Assembly: GCA_942486035.1 (NCBI GenBank)
Contig: CALNXK010000033.1
Coordinates: 2,270,001 to 2,334,000, forward strand
DNA length: 64,000 nt
Origin: Porites lobata
Taxonomy: Eukaryota; Cnidaria; Anthozoa; Scleractinia; Poritidae
Direction: 5' to 3'
The notes beneath the pieces are model-generated. The model made no database searches, was not told the DNA's origin, and worked only from the letters and a program-made list of their open reading frames with translations. Of the stretch, positions 11,377-24,130 are shown in pieces; position 1 is the stretch's first letter, and every line of letters starts with the position of its first letter. The position numbers and the translations under genes were made by a program.

Positions 11377-11571
11377 GATTGCGCCAGTAGCGTGTGGTTC
11401 GCTGCTCGTTTTTCCGTTAAATGATGCACTCCTATTGAGTGCGTCTATTCTTTATGGAGTTTTGTGTACCTGCACTTGCGCAATTGACGCTGTAATGAGA
11501 GTGCAATGATGCAGTAAGCCTTTGTTCGGATACTTGATAACCGGATGCAAATTCTCAGACAAGGCGTACTT

Positions 11572-11769
11572 CAATAGACCTATTCGGCTAACTCAATGTT
11601 GTACCCAATTCAAACCTTCTGGGAATAAAACGTTTTGTTTCAGAAATTTCCATATCATTTAAATGTGAATGCCACATTATAATGCAAATACAATACACAA
11701 AGAATCTTATCCCCAGGAGATTTGAATTGGGTACAACATTGAGTTAGCCGAATACATGTAGGTCTATTT
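11572..11769. mobile_element. MITE with ~40-nt inverted repeats
   Basis: AATAGACCTATTCGGCTAAC and the following CAATGTTGTACCCAATTCAAA are mirrored by TTTGAATTGGGTACAACATTG and GTTAGCCGAATAC ... GGTCTATT. The right arm carries about 8 extra bases. It lies about 200 bp upstream of the decarboxylase start codon, in its likely promoter region. Confidence 0.75.
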
Positions 11770-12412
11770 GTGATGTTGCGTGGGAAAATGACCTTAGTTA
11801 ACCTGAAGTAAAAAAAAAAAAATGGGTTGCGTGTGAAGCTTTATTTTACTTGAAGTAATTAAAATTTACTTGTCTTGAAATATTTCTTAGCTTATTTAGG
11901 CTCTAGTGTAAAGACTACCAATATGTTCTTTATTGGACTTTTCGTGCTAATTTACTTCACGAGCAAGGCCACGAACAGCGGAGTAAAGATCATTTCATGG
12001 TAGTTAACAAAAACCGTGCTAAAAAAATCCAACTAACGGTTCATAGTTCCGTCATAGTTAACGAAATTATCCCGTTAGCCAGATCAACGTGATTAAAAAC
12101 CTCCTTGTCTGGATACATCAGTGCGACCAGACGCTTTAATCCGCAAAAACAAATATAATTGCATGGAGTAAAAATGCTAATACTGCCCTAAGACATGTAC
12201 AGTACAGCTTTTGACACTCAAACCTATAAAGCTATTTTAATACTTTCACTAAAAATATTTTTTCCATTTGACTACTAATTGATAAATTAAAACTTCGAAC
12301 TGAAGACCAATATTCTGCTCCTTCCTCTCTTTAATTCTGTTATCTGATTATTTGCTTATGGCCCACTTCGCCTGTGTCAAGTTTCCCGATTTTTCATTCA
12401 AAGGAAATATTA
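11770..12412. other. Gene-free stretch
   Basis: AT-rich sequence with no supported exon, RNA gene or repeat border. Confidence 0.35.
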
Positions 12413-12490
12413 GCGAAAAAGAGAGGGCGAGCGAGAGAAAAAACGAGGGGGCCCTCTCGTTTTTTCTCTCGCTCGCCCTCTCTTTTTCGC
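12413..12490. repeat. Near-perfect 78-bp palindrome
   Basis: GCGAAAAAGAGAGGGCGAGC and the following GAGAGAAAAAACGAG are repeated in reverse complement with almost no loop (GGGGGCCC at the centre). A transcript would form a ~35-bp hairpin. It is probably a miniature element related to the GC-rich palindrome at 50.5 kb. Confidence 0.8.
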
Positions 12491-12649
12491 TCCTCCCCAA
12501 CTACCGATAGCCTGGAACAGGCTAAGGAAATATCAACCTCATCGCTGGCTTGTTCATGTCCAAATTAGTAAGAAAGAAAAGTTTCACGGGATTAAGTTGC
12601 AAAAGTATGGAAATATAGGACGCCAAACTTGCCAAACTTTGCAGACATA

Positions 12650-12827
12650 CAGTCAACTCTCTCTGAGACGGACACCTTTGGGACCGGCACTAAGTGTCCG
12701 TCTTAGAGAGGTGTCTGTCTTATAGAGAGTCAAATAAAGAGGGTAAAGAAAGGCAGGGACCAACTCTAAGTGTCCGTTTTACAGAGGTGTCCGTCTTATA
12801 GAGGTGTCCGTAAGAGAGAGTTGACTG
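12650..12827. mobile_element. pogo/Tigger-like MITE flanked by TA
   Basis: Starts CAGTCAACTCTCTCT and ends AGAGAGAGTTGACTG, with TA on both sides. TA target sites plus CAGT ends are typical of the pogo/Tigger branch of Tc1/mariner. The 178-bp body repeats GTGTCCGTCTTATAGAG and has no coding capacity. Confidence 0.75.
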
Positions 12828-15400
12828 TATATGCCAGGGGGCAAGCACTTGACTCTATTTGCATCTCTATAGATGAATTGGCACGTTCCAGTTCCCATAT
12901 TACCATGAGTTTGCAAAGGATCCTATGAAACTTTGCAGATTTCCTTATCTCTACCTGATAAAAAAAAATGTATGGAGGTGTTTTTTTTTTTTTTGTAAAA
13001 ATACGAATGGTTGTTTATGTTACGTGCCATCCTCGAAGTGATCAAGCAGCCATTTATCAGCGGTAAGCACAAAAGGCTTTTAAAAACAAAGAACCTTTTT
13101 GTTTTACCAGGGGTGTTGCCAGCGTTTGTTTTCCACCTTCTAAACTTATGACCTTTCTCTGTGTATGGAACACCAAGCGTGGCAAAAGTGTTGAAAACTA
13201 AAATATAGGTTGTATCGCTGCACCGTGTTATAAATGGGTTGAAAATTGCGTATAGATAGCTTACGGTGAGGCAAATACAGGTTGTTAAGTTGAACATATA
13301 TATATGTGTCACTTGAAACTCGATATGATATGTTGTACAGCCTGAAAAATATATAGGTTGAAAATATCGATTTGCCCGCTTCTCCGAAAATGTTCGGAAC
13401 GAGACCGACGCGCGTCACGAACCCGTTTCGCGCAGAGACAACGCCATGTTGGGGTGATCATCGATTATCATCTATGAGGGCTATATTGGTGATTGTTTCG
13501 ACAGAATTCCTGGCATTGTCTCACAGGCCCGTCGACACCTACACGACACTGAGCTAGAAGTAATCGAACGAATTCACCGGAGACTAGGGAACAGTCTTTT
13601 TTTGGTGAACCATTTTACAGTGATTTTAGTTTTTCATTTTGTTCGCGATAACGGTTTGAACTCGCGGCGGGTGGAGATTAGTATGTGAGGAGATTGGGAC
13701 GAGACAATGTCTGGCAAGCAGGCGGTGCGGGGTGAAAATCCATATAACAACTTTATTATATTGAACAGATACAATTACATCAAAAAACCGATGCAGCGGT
13801 GAGGGTAAAAGGCAGAATGAGTTTGCGGAATGGCATGTGGCATGGCTTGCGGAATGACATAATTATGCGGAATGTAAAATATGGAAAAAGGCGCAAAGAA
13901 ATAAATTGAACTGAAAAGTATGCGGGCGTCTTTGCCGCGCCTTTTTTAGCGCCAATTTGAGTGAGCAACTTTTTTGCTGGTCCATTAATTACTGCTGGCT
14001 TAAACCAACAAGGCAGAGCAGAAAGTCGCAATAAGCTTTACGGCATTCGTGTCTATAATACTTAACTATAGTAATAGTTGAAACTACAGCTGCCCCCGCT
14101 CTGTATATTGTCGGTCAATAGTATTCTTGCTCGTTGTGTAGCTCTTTGAAATATACCGATTCATAATGAAGATGTTCACACATATTCCATACAATAGGTG
14201 AGATAAATGCAGGAAATAAACGCAAGGTTCCATGCACAGTTTCGGTTCGATTTACACAGCTTTGATCAAAACATTCTCCGTTTCGAGAATAGTTTATTCT
14301 AAACCATAGGAAAAGATGTAATTAGAAGTTTAATTTTTCGCTATTTCTATTTCACTTTTCACATTTAGTTCATTTTATTTGCCGGAAAGCAAGCCATAGA
14401 AATTAAAAGGACGTTTGATCAATTCAAGATTCACGCTCGCGCATTCTAGTCTTATTTTAAACTTTATAGCAGAAGGACATCTGTGAGCAGGGAATAAGTC
14501 AGCACAGAATTTGATGGTCGGCGAATTTCTGTAATCGTCCATCGTTCTGCTAGTGATAAGCTAGCCGTTGAATCATTCACTCGTCTTGCTTGTTTGGGGC
14601 CGAGTCTTATTCCGGTCAAAGAAAGAGAAAGAGTGTCTGGCAAGGTTTCCAATCAAAGATTTGTGAACTCGTGTCTGGCAAACCGTCACTTTAAAAGTGT
14701 TAAAATATACACTGTTATACGCACCTTATAACTTCATCTGCGCTTAACGAGTGTCTTTTGGTCCATAACTTTCATGACAACTGCTCCACAGAATGTCACT
14801 GATAACAAGTAACGCAAAAGAGTATCGAAGTATGACTGCACAATTAATGTCACAAAATCTACTCATTGTAAACGGTCCCTGCGGGATTTTTTGTGTTTTA
14901 CGTCATCCTAACCATTTCGTACTTGCGGGCGCAAACAATAGAAACGTCATCATTACCTACCGATTCTTCGCGGCCCCTGTTCAAGCAAATCGAGATTTTT
15001 TTCTATATTGACTGTATGACTGTATATTTCAACTGTAAGTACTTTCCTTAATATACGCGCGAGTTACTAGGGTGCCTCCTCGGAATTTCGCCTTCCGGGC
15101 GAAATCCCTGCGAGGGCAATTAATACATAATTTATTTTTGGTGTTTTCGACACTACCGGGTACTTTCTTTCTTTCTGCCCACCATTATTATTTTAACATA
15201 GTCAAATTTCAAAACGCTAGAGGGAAAAGAACGCTTGTTGAACGTACAGAGGGGGTCGCTACAATTCTAGGGATTGTTAATTAATACGGAGGCCGAATCA
15301 GATTATATTTGAGACTAAATGAACGCCCCTAGTCAAACATTAATCTGTAATCCAGAAATCGAGTGAAGCGAACTGATCTTTGTCCCCTTTCGGCCTTTCC
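12828..15400. other. Gene-free stretch
   Basis: No exon with splice sites and family motifs. One reading frame (about 13459-13688, plus strand) is open without an ATG and contains IIIYEGYIGDCFDRIPG; I cannot identify it and it may be a transposase remnant. Other short ORFs appear random. Confidence 0.35.
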
Positions 15401-16499
15401 GTACCCATCAAAAATGCTTCGTACTGTTCATTATATATTTAACGAAAGGGATGTAGGTATCAGTACCGCTGGGTTGGATAGGGATGAAAGCTCTTCACCG
15501 ATACAAGCTGAAGCGATTGAAAAAAATGATTTCTATTTTCTGGGAAGCCCGGTAGTGTAGCCCTTTGTATACATGTAAATGCTTAATGCAGAAAAATGCC
15601 CTGTGTTTTTATTATTATCCGCGAACAAGCTAGTCTGAGTCGCAGACAGTCAAGATATCGAGTTCTCTATCTGGGTCTCTAGTGACAAGTCTGGCTGCAA
15701 CGCGGTTACAAACGAGCAAGACGAGGCGAATCCTTAATTCTGATTGGCTACCCGAGCGAGCAAGATAGTTCCCGATCTTGCCCACTCGGGATGACTCGCT
15801 TTGTCCCGCAAGAAACGATTTTGCCTTGACTTTATCGTAAATCTGTTATTGACAGGAATAGTGTGGCTCATATGTTGTAAATAGATAAGTCTCGTAAGTC
15901 TCGTAAGCCCATATCACGCATTACACGGAATAACAATCCTCAGAAATTTGCTTCTCTGTAAAAAATTCACTAGTAAATATGAACCTCACAAGCAGCATTT
16001 AATTTATTACTTGTTACTTTATCAAACTCTCGTGCCAAGTGATTCAGAGTAGTTTTGGCCTCTGGAATCTCGGCACCAGGACCGGGAGACACTCGGGCCT
16101 CAGGCTATATCAGTTAAGAGAGCCATGGCCAGACTAAAATGTTACACAACTGCACGTGTTGCGAGTCACGGGAAGCTGTGTATAGGAAACGTGGAACCAG
16201 AATGTAACCGAATTCTCTCTGTCCAAGAATTTGTAGAATTTAATTAAGATTACTAAACCTCAAGCGCTAACAAGAAATCGAACCCAGGCATGGTTGCATA
16301 TAGCGATACGAAGGGCAGCGTCAGAGAAGGGAAGGACTCACTGAACCCACTGACACAAACAATAAAAACGACAGCAAATGATGGAAGCGTATGGCAACTC
16401 GAAGTTGTGAAAAGGAAATACTTGGCTACTATTCTTTCGACAAGCACGGGGCTCGGAGGGCTGCAGAAAAAACAAACAAACAAAAACTATAGTGGGGAC
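15401..16499. repeat. Third, internally deleted copy of the duplicated segment (copy C)
   Basis: 15401-15900 matches 4070-4565 and 15901-16499 matches 5727-6330. The intervening ~1.16 kb, including the MITEs at 5140 and 5358, is missing. At the junction the phrase 'aagtctcgt' is repeated. No gene portion is included. Confidence 0.75.
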
Positions 16500-16645
16500 T
16501 GCAGCGTGACTTGGCTATTTTGTTACGCGGCTTGCTAGGAGAGCATTATGTAATTGAATTGATACCTTATTCTTAAATAAAGCTGAGTGATTTATTGGTT
16601 GGTTGATTGATTGATTGATTGATTGACTGATTGACTGATTGTTTG
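16500..16645. repeat. AATAAA plus (GATT)n tail, probable retroelement 3' end
   Basis: 'cttattcttaaataaagctg' is followed by about a dozen GATT/GGTT/GACT units. Read on the plus strand this is a poly(A) signal followed by a microsatellite, as in many LINE 3' ends. It may belong to an element on the plus strand rather than to the minus-strand LINE next to it. Confidence 0.5.
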
Positions 16646-16889
16646 GTTGGGAATCACTGTAATCTCGTAGCCAGATCTTCCACGGCCAGTGTAAAACAAA
16701 GTGAGATTTGGGTACGAGATTAACCTCTCTGTAGCAGTAACTGGCTTTTTAATCATGTTTCTACAGTGTAAATATAACGTTTATCATGCACCATGAGTAA
16801 GAAGAAGGTGGAAATGAATACATTTTCCCACAAAATTCAATACATGTTCAAAGCCGACTCGTTTTTCTCCCGGTCACATTTTTTTTGCA

Positions 16890-18650
16890 TTACATTTCAG
16901 TACCTATAACGGCCAAAACTCGACCCATCTTTGCTTGGTAACCAGGCTCTACCAGTACATTTGCAGCATGATCTGACCAGGACAACTTGTTATCAACTTG
17001 TACTCCGAGGAGTCTTTCTGAGGCTGACCACTTTATGATGTTGTTGCCAAGGCGAATAGCTTGGATAGGGCCAGTAAATGTTGATTTGCGCTGCACGATC
17101 ATTGCTTTACATTTTTCTGGGTGTGGTACCATCGAATTTCTGTCGCACCATTCCTGGAGTTCAGCTAGAACATTGTTTAGTGAGTGTGTTAGCAAATCTA
17201 TCGTTTCTGCGATACAGTTTATTGTTGTGTCGACTGCATACAAATAAGTTTCCGCAGAGCGTTGTGATTTTGGGAGGTCGTTTGTGAAGAGGGAGAATAA
17301 CGTGTGGTCCGAGGACCGACCCTTGCGGCACTCCGTGAGCTATAATGTTTGTATCGGAGTCGGATCCGTTGATTCTGACGAATTGTCTTCGTTCTGTAAG
17401 GTAGTTCTTTAACCACAGCCAGACTCCTCTGACTCCAAGGTCGTTCAGCTTTTGGAGTAATATATTGTGCGACACTGTGTCGATAGCTTTAGTGAAATCC
17501 ACAAACAGTATTCCCACAAAAAGCTCTCATTCTACTGGTTCTCTCCACCTCTCAGTTAGGTGTATTAATGGCTGTTCTGTTGACTTTTCCTTCCTGTAAG
17601 CCCATGGTCTGTTATGAAGTAAATTTTGTGTAACCACGTGCGAGGCTAGTGATATTACTTGCGACGCAGGATCCCATTAATTTACTTGGTATTCTAAGCA
17701 TAGACAGTGGTCTGTAACATGTTCTGTCTTCCTCCCGTCCTTTTTTGAACGCTGCACTGACTCTAGCTATTTTCCACAGGTCTGGTGGCTTGCAGGCTTC
17801 AACACTTTGTGCGAGATGGGGCAATAGACATACCTGCGTACTTTAAAAGACGCGCAGATACGCCATCTGGCCCCGTGGCTTTCTTCACTGTTAACTTACA
17901 GATCTTTTCCTCGATTTCCTTCTGACTGATCGTGATGCTGGTCATAATCGGCATATCCACATTCTCACGGCTATGAGCGTGTAATGGCTGAATTTCATCC
18001 GTGGGGCCAATCAATTTTTCAGCAATTGTGCAGAAATAATCCGGTTTACCATAGTTGCCTTTTCAGTGTCATCTGTTGTAAGGGTTCCATCGTCTTTCTT
18101 TCATTGGTGGGCTTGTCTGTTTACTTTTGTTGTTCCTGGTGTCTTTTTCAGTAGTCTCCAGTAAGCAGCAGCGGATTTTACTTTATCGAATAGATTGGAG
18201 TAGTAATCGGCTTTGGCTTTTTTCGTCATTGTTGATACTTTATTTCTAAGTCTTATATAGACATCCCATAGCAGCGGATCATTTAGCTGACGCGCCCTTT
18301 TCAGAGTCTTGTATCTTTGATTCATAGTTATTCTGATTTCCTTTATTATCCAAGGCAGGCTGTTACTTCGTACTTTAATTTGTTTGAGTGGTGCGTGTTC
18401 GTTGCACAATTCTGTGAAGAGCAGGTTCCATGCGTAATAAACATCAGTGGGATCATCAAAAACTTCGCAGACTTGAAAAGGCGCACGGGCAATGTCACTT
18501 TGAAAGTTCCGTTCGTTGAATTTGTTGAAGTTCCTGACGGTAATTATTTTAGGCTGGTCTCTCGGGAGAGAGGACGCAAAAACGATAAGTCGGAAGACTA
18601 CTCCAAAGCTGATCAGAACAACGTGTATAGATGGAGAATGCCGTAATAAA
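16890..18650 (-). pseudogene. Degenerate non-LTR retrotransposon (LINE) endonuclease-RT fragment
   Basis: Read from 18650 down, the minus strand gives the endonuclease-RT linker (PKIITVRNFNKFNERNFQSD, then CNEHAPLKQIKVR and PWIIKEIR), then RT pieces in shifting frames: KATGPDGVSARLLKY, CYRPLSML, LFVDFTKAIDTVSHNIL and GVPQGSVLGP. The catalytic YADD motif reads YAVD, so one essential Asp is lost. At least three frame changes and a stop interrupt the frame. The motif set fits the CR1/L2/jockey range. The 5' endonuclease core is absent. It is an inactive copy. Confidence 0.85.
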
Positions 18651-18719
18651 AATCAATAAGACGCCAATTTTTACTTGAGATTCATCTCAACTATACAAGT
18701 AAAAAGTAGTACAAAATAG

Positions 18720-19290
18720 AAGGGAGGTGGGTGGGGGCACTCCATAAAAGTTTTGTACGGAGCCGGAGAGGCTACGCTCCGAGGCCCAACCCGTCACCTT
18801 TTTATATACCATTTTTAATACAAAAGGTACCCCTTTCACGGCTCAGCCCTTTTCACATTCTAGTTTAGATCACTGTATCTCTTTTAGCTGTTGTAAATTC
18901 CCCGTCTTTTAAATATGATTCAGAATCACTAAACCAGAAAGTTTTCGCGTCCTTTTCACAGCCATAAAATGCGCCTATAAGCCCTTTCAGATCCTTTCAC
19001 AGACCGCAATGACAAATTCCTTCCCCCTTTCGTGTACTGCAACTGCTACCGTTTATATACGTTGAGCCTGAAAAAGGCACCCCTTTGGCGGAAACTACCC
19101 GTATAGGCCATAATAGAGTACCCTTCCAAAGCCGAAAGCCAAAGAGTTTGTGGGTAGATTGGATCGTTTATAAGGGTGTAAGTGCATCCGAAGGACTGGT
19201 TTAAAATAGGACCTACCTGAAAAATAAGAGGTTCCTGAATAGTTTGCTCTGAACTTGGGTAAAGCTTTCAGAGGACATGTCAGTTGATAA
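18720..19290. repeat. Dispersed repeat (gtacccctttca family)
   Basis: The stretch runs through 'tttatataccattttt', 'aaggtacccctttca' and 'cttttcacagccataaaat' and resembles 47410-48070 and part of 2230-2660. Coding capacity is negligible. Confidence 0.5.
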
Positions 19291-21985
19291 AAATGCATGA
19301 TAGCGACCTGAAATTGTATACGAAAGACCCAGAAACCATACCTTGTTCAGCAGCGCATCTCCTTATAGACAAAGTAAGAGAATCTCCCCTTTAATTTTAT
19401 GAATGGATTATTGAATCAACAAACGAAATCATTTTTCCATTAATGAATTCATTAGTTTGCTAGCAACGGGAACGCTTGACCTGGTTTGATTGTAAGATTG
19501 ATTGACATGTCTCGCCTGTCTCAAAGCTCAAGAAACCGCAAGTCAGCTAAGTCGGTCATAAGGATGGTTTTCAAGTCGCTTGAAACTTTCGTGAATCGTT
19601 TCAACTTTCCGATTTTAATGAGATGCAAAGCAAAGTTACTTGAGATTTTACTTAGGCCTTCACACACGAATTTTTGGTTAAGTAAAACTTAGCAGCTCTT
19701 AAGTCTTACTTAACAGCCTAGTGTAAAGACAACCAATGTTATCAGGGGTTTTGCTACGGTAGCCGACAAATACTGCAAACAAAAAAACACCAAGTGTAAT
19801 GTTTTAGCCTCGATTGCCATGGATACCCCAATGAGAGCGACCTTTGTAATGTCCTCTTTCAAATATATTGTCTCAGAAATTACTGATTCTCACATGATCA
19901 ACACGAACTAGATTTGTGTGGTCAAAGAGGCCTTTTCCTTCCATTTTCGATCTTAAAAGCCAAGCCACATCAAGGTAAGAGAACCAGACTATTTGATGTT
20001 ACTTTTTACCCCTCTAGAAAGGGTCAACTTTCAACGTTTTGAAAGAGAATCATATATTCCCAATCAAAGCTAGAAAATGTGGTTTTGTGGTCGTCATAGC
20101 CTAACATTTCCCTTCATAATTTGATTAAAATTACAGCTCGTGAACTATTTCTAGTTTTCCGTCGAAGATAACAGTCTCATGTACTTCACAGGTGAACTTT
20201 TCGGTCATTTTAGTACCTCTCTACATCAAATATTTTACCAACAATTAAATTGCCAACTAGATGAACCGAGCTGATCTTTTTTTCTACCGGGATATTTAAT
20301 TGCTTGTAAAATATTATTCTAAAATAGAAAAATTCAATCATAAATACAGGCCACGGGGATGGCATACGTGGACTAAAATGTCACTTAAATCAATACGAAT
20401 TGCGTTAGATAAACTTCCTTGTTTACGAAATTCTGCGGCGCGACTCTTTTAACGTTAACGACGCAAAGTTTTAAGAGGGTCTCCAAATAAAGTTATTAAA
20501 TATTTGATTGCTTTCAATAACGGCCTTCCGAGAAAAAATCTGAAAGTGTGTAGTAGGGCAGAGAAAACTGCCTAGAATATTCGCTTTTCTGAAATTGAAG
20601 TGCGCATGATTTGTTTAAGAAGGCCCTTCGCAATTCGGCAAAGACCGCCATTAAAAAAGATCTGAGGCTTTGTGGACATTTTACTCGTAAAATAGAGTTA
20701 ACTAATTAGAGCGTACTTCAGCCATTGTTTCATTATGATTTGCTTTGCCCTGGGTGGCAAATATGTTGCTATCGCACATAAAAGAACATTACGTGACTCA
20801 GCTCTGGTTCAAGAGCTCCTTGTCTATCTTAGATTACATCAATAACTGACTTTCAGTTGTTTCTACAACTTCTGTGATAACAAGTTTTCATTGTTAGCAG
20901 CTGTAATCAATACTATGTTATGCTTACATCCATCAATGCTAGCTGAGTGCTCCTTTGTTTTGTTCACTTTGTGTGCACGCTTTGTATTTTCCAATAGTAG
21001 TTTACTACGCATTAGTTTCTTATTTTTTGGCAATAACGTTTGTGAAATAAAAAATTGCATTTGGTGGACGCAGCACATAGAAGCTCTTTATTTCAGTTTT
21101 ATGTTCTTTTGTAATATGTATCTCCAATATATTAACGAACGAGCTACTGGTACATTAAAGTCTTTTTTAAGGTATAAACACTAGAAGCACAGCATGTTTT
21201 TCGGATTTCAAAGCCGTCCTACTTTCTTCCCTTCAAACTAAAACTAAATAGCGGAAAAGGTGTATTTGAGAATACTACGTTATGCAAAACTGTGATCGTA
21301 TGAATTATTTAAACACCTTAATTTTTGGCCCTAGTCAATAGAATGGATTTAAAACTAGTTCCCTGAAACATGATTCACTGAACTTCCAAAAATGAGTGAC
21401 AAGTGTTCCGCCACGAGTCTGTCGCAACGATCATGTCTTTGCTGAATCGAGGTGTGTAACCATGGAAACCAAACTGCGGAGCAAACACGCATACGTATAG
21501 CCATAATAAATAAAGAATAAACCAGTTTACCTCTTCAAAAGATAGAAATAACCTTAATTAAGAACTACAAATGCTACGTACGGCTTAACATAAAACAGGA
21601 AATTTAGCATTTCTTGACACTTTCAAGTTCTAGTTCTCGTTGGTTATATGCCAGCTACGACTGCATTAATCCGTCAGCCTTCATTTCTAGCCTGTTTTTA
21701 GTGGAAATCTGTACTTTCTTCTGTACTTTGTTGCCTTGATTGAGTTTCTTGTTTAATGCGGACAACTTCATCTTTTACATTACTTTTTCAGACATTCACA
21801 GTAACTAGCGTGGTAATACTTAAAAAATATATCAAAGAACCACCTGTCTTCAAAGATAAAGTTACGTCCTCCACTCCTATTTTCTTCAATTCAATTGAAA
21901 AGATTGAAATGTGCACTTGCTGTCAAAGTTTTAAATGGACGCACAGACTGTACACAAATCAAGCAATTTAGGTCAGTTCTAACAA
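19291..21985. other. Gene-free stretch
   Basis: AT-rich. ORFs such as 20891-21184 are hydrophobic by composition and have no splice or domain support. Confidence 0.35.
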
Positions 21986-22290
21986 TTTACCAGGTGGTTC
22001 GATTTTTCGAAGATGCATTTCTCTGTTCAAATGAAAGCTGCCAAGCAGTACTTTCCTGAGGTACTTTTTTAATGCTGCACAAGGTGGTTCTAACTTTGGA
22101 GTCCGTGGATGAAATCCTATGGTGTGACCATTCAAATGAAAGCTACTGAACAGTACTTACCAGTGGTGTCGTCTATAATTTTAGTACAGGGTGTGTCTTG
22201 CGCTTCATTCTGTTGTTTAAAACTAATGAAGTGAACCTCAAATGAAATTAATGCCACTGAGCAATACGTTTCTGTGGTGCTGTTCAGTGA
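21985..22290. repeat. Copies of the ~101-bp minisatellite, inverted relative to 8.9 kb
   Basis: Three imperfect units carry CAAATGAAAGCT, GCAGTACTTTCC, CAAGGTGGTTCTAAC and GATGAAATCCTATGGTG in order. They end shortly before the 5' border of duplication copy B. Confidence 0.7.
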
Positions 22291-22604
22291 CGTGTTAATT
22301 CTGCGGCAAAAATTACACACCACAGTGATAAGTGCGCAGTGCCGGAATTTTGAAGGAATCAGCTATATTTTTTGCATCCTTGATGAAGAATTTTCCTAAG
22401 TAACCTCTTTTACATCATGCTATTCTGTTCTTTTTGTCAAATGAAATTTGTTTCTTTTTACTCTTCTTTTTGCAATTAATTTAAATTGTGTCTGCCGACG
22501 TATTTTTAAACCCCTTGAAACACGAAAAATATGTTGTTTATTATAGAATATGAGATTACTCTAGGTATTAACTCTGTTTTGTATTATCTTTCTACTATGA
22601 AAAG

Positions 22605-24130
22605 ATGATGGCAGCTTATCGAGTGGTATGTCTTCTTCTGTTAATTCATTGGATCTACCAAGGATCTGCTTCTAATTCGTCGTCACCGTTGTCGACATCA
22701 GAATCAGCATCAACGTCAGCATCAACATCAGCATTAGCAACTTCAGCTATGCCCATTGTAAATGGTAAATATCGATCTGAGTTTTAAGGGGCCCTCAGGT
22801 TATTGCTGTTTTAGGTCAAATCTGTGTTATAGTCATAACTTGGTGCTTTATCTATAACCAAAATGCTTTTTACAATAACTGAGCGAATCCTCGCGCGCTG
22901 ATCGGTCGAGAGCTATGGTCTATGAGAGTATAGACCATGGAAATGACGTAACATGTCACGCAGTACCGCTTGTTTCGTTTTTGGTTTTTCGTAAAAAAAT
23001 ATATGTTATAGTAAAAAACAAATCGACCACAACTTCCCATGGCCTACACTCTTATAGACCATAGAAGTTCCGCCCAGTTCTCCAAATCCTGACCCTATTT
23101 CAGACCAAAAAATGTCATTTTGCACACCCGTTTTCAGACCTGGCCTCTAAAATCCATACCCATTCTCAGACCTGGCCTTTAAGAAATTATGTCATCACTT
23201 CTTAGATTAAAACAGAAACAAAAAAGATTTCTTAAAATCCATTTCGAATTCGCATATTTCCCTTTCTTTCTTACTCATTTGGAATTGAAAAAAATAAATA
23301 CGTTCGTACATTCCCGTAGTTCCCTTGAAAATCAGACCTGATTCCAGACCAAAATGGTCAAAGTCTATACTCGTTTTCACACCAAAACGGCGCAAAAACC
23401 CGTCCCTTTGGGGCGGCACATACCTGTATGGCTTACCCGAGGGGGGGGAAGCTTTCCGTATAAAACTTTGTTGAGTAGTCCACACGGGACCTCATGTATC
23501 ATTTTAATCCGTCAACAGTTACCTTCAGCACAGATTCCATAACAACGTTGGCATCCGCAAATTGCAGCGAGTCCTGCAGTGGGATCGGTGGCACTGTAAC
23601 TGTTACATTGCAATGCAAAATAAAAGGAACCGGCAGCGATGAAGACTGCAATGCAGCAAACTTCAACGCCACAAAATGCGACTATGTGGTGCTACGGGAT
23701 AAACATTATGTCTGTGATGATGTCAAGAGAAACTACAGTCAGATTGTCGGGGGGTTCGATAAAGTGCTACAGGATTGTGACACTGTATGTCCCCCTGATT
23801 CAGCGGCCGGTGAGTAATTGTAGCTTAACCGTTTCATTCCTCTGAAAAGGTGACCAAGCGAAAAAAATATTCACCAAAAAATCATATTTCGGTCAAATAA
23901 ACAAGATCTCCTTTGCAAGAGAAATGGCGTTCATAATGCCGAGCCTGGTTGATTTTTCGCAAGTTTTCCATAGCGCACCTAAGTCAAAGAATTCATTTGC
24001 AGTAGAGATAAAATTTAAGAAAACGTACTTTTTTATATATATTTCACTAAATATATGTGTTGTTTATTTTACAGGATTGTTTCTTCATTTCTGGCTTGTT
24101 TTGTCCACTCTTTTTCTTAGTATTTGGTAA
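22605..24130 (+). CDS. Secreted, apparently GPI-anchored 8-Cys protein (copy B, short stalk)
   Basis: Paralogue of the gene at 654-3313. Exons are 22605-22764, 23519-23809 and 24075-24130, with the same phase-1 GT-AG introns, giving about 168 residues. The signal peptide (MMAAYRVVCLLLLIHWIYQG) is conserved. The stalk is only about 30 residues (SESASTSASTSALATS). All eight cysteines and both N-glycosylation sequons of exon 2 remain. The tail reads LFLHFWLVLSTLFLSIW then TAA, consistent with a GPI signal. Many substitutions in exon 2 are conservative or charged (D/N, Q/E, I/K), and none breaks the frame. Upstream, ATGAAAAGATGA (22597-22608) forms a three-codon uORF overlapping the start, lost in copy A. 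The stop codon overlaps a donor-like GGTAAGT, so further exons are possible. Function unknown. Confidence 0.7.

Noticed and set aside
13459..13688. Open plus frame containing IIIYEGYIGDCFDRIPG
   Set aside because: No start codon, no splice evidence and no recognised family; kept only as a note in the gene-free region.
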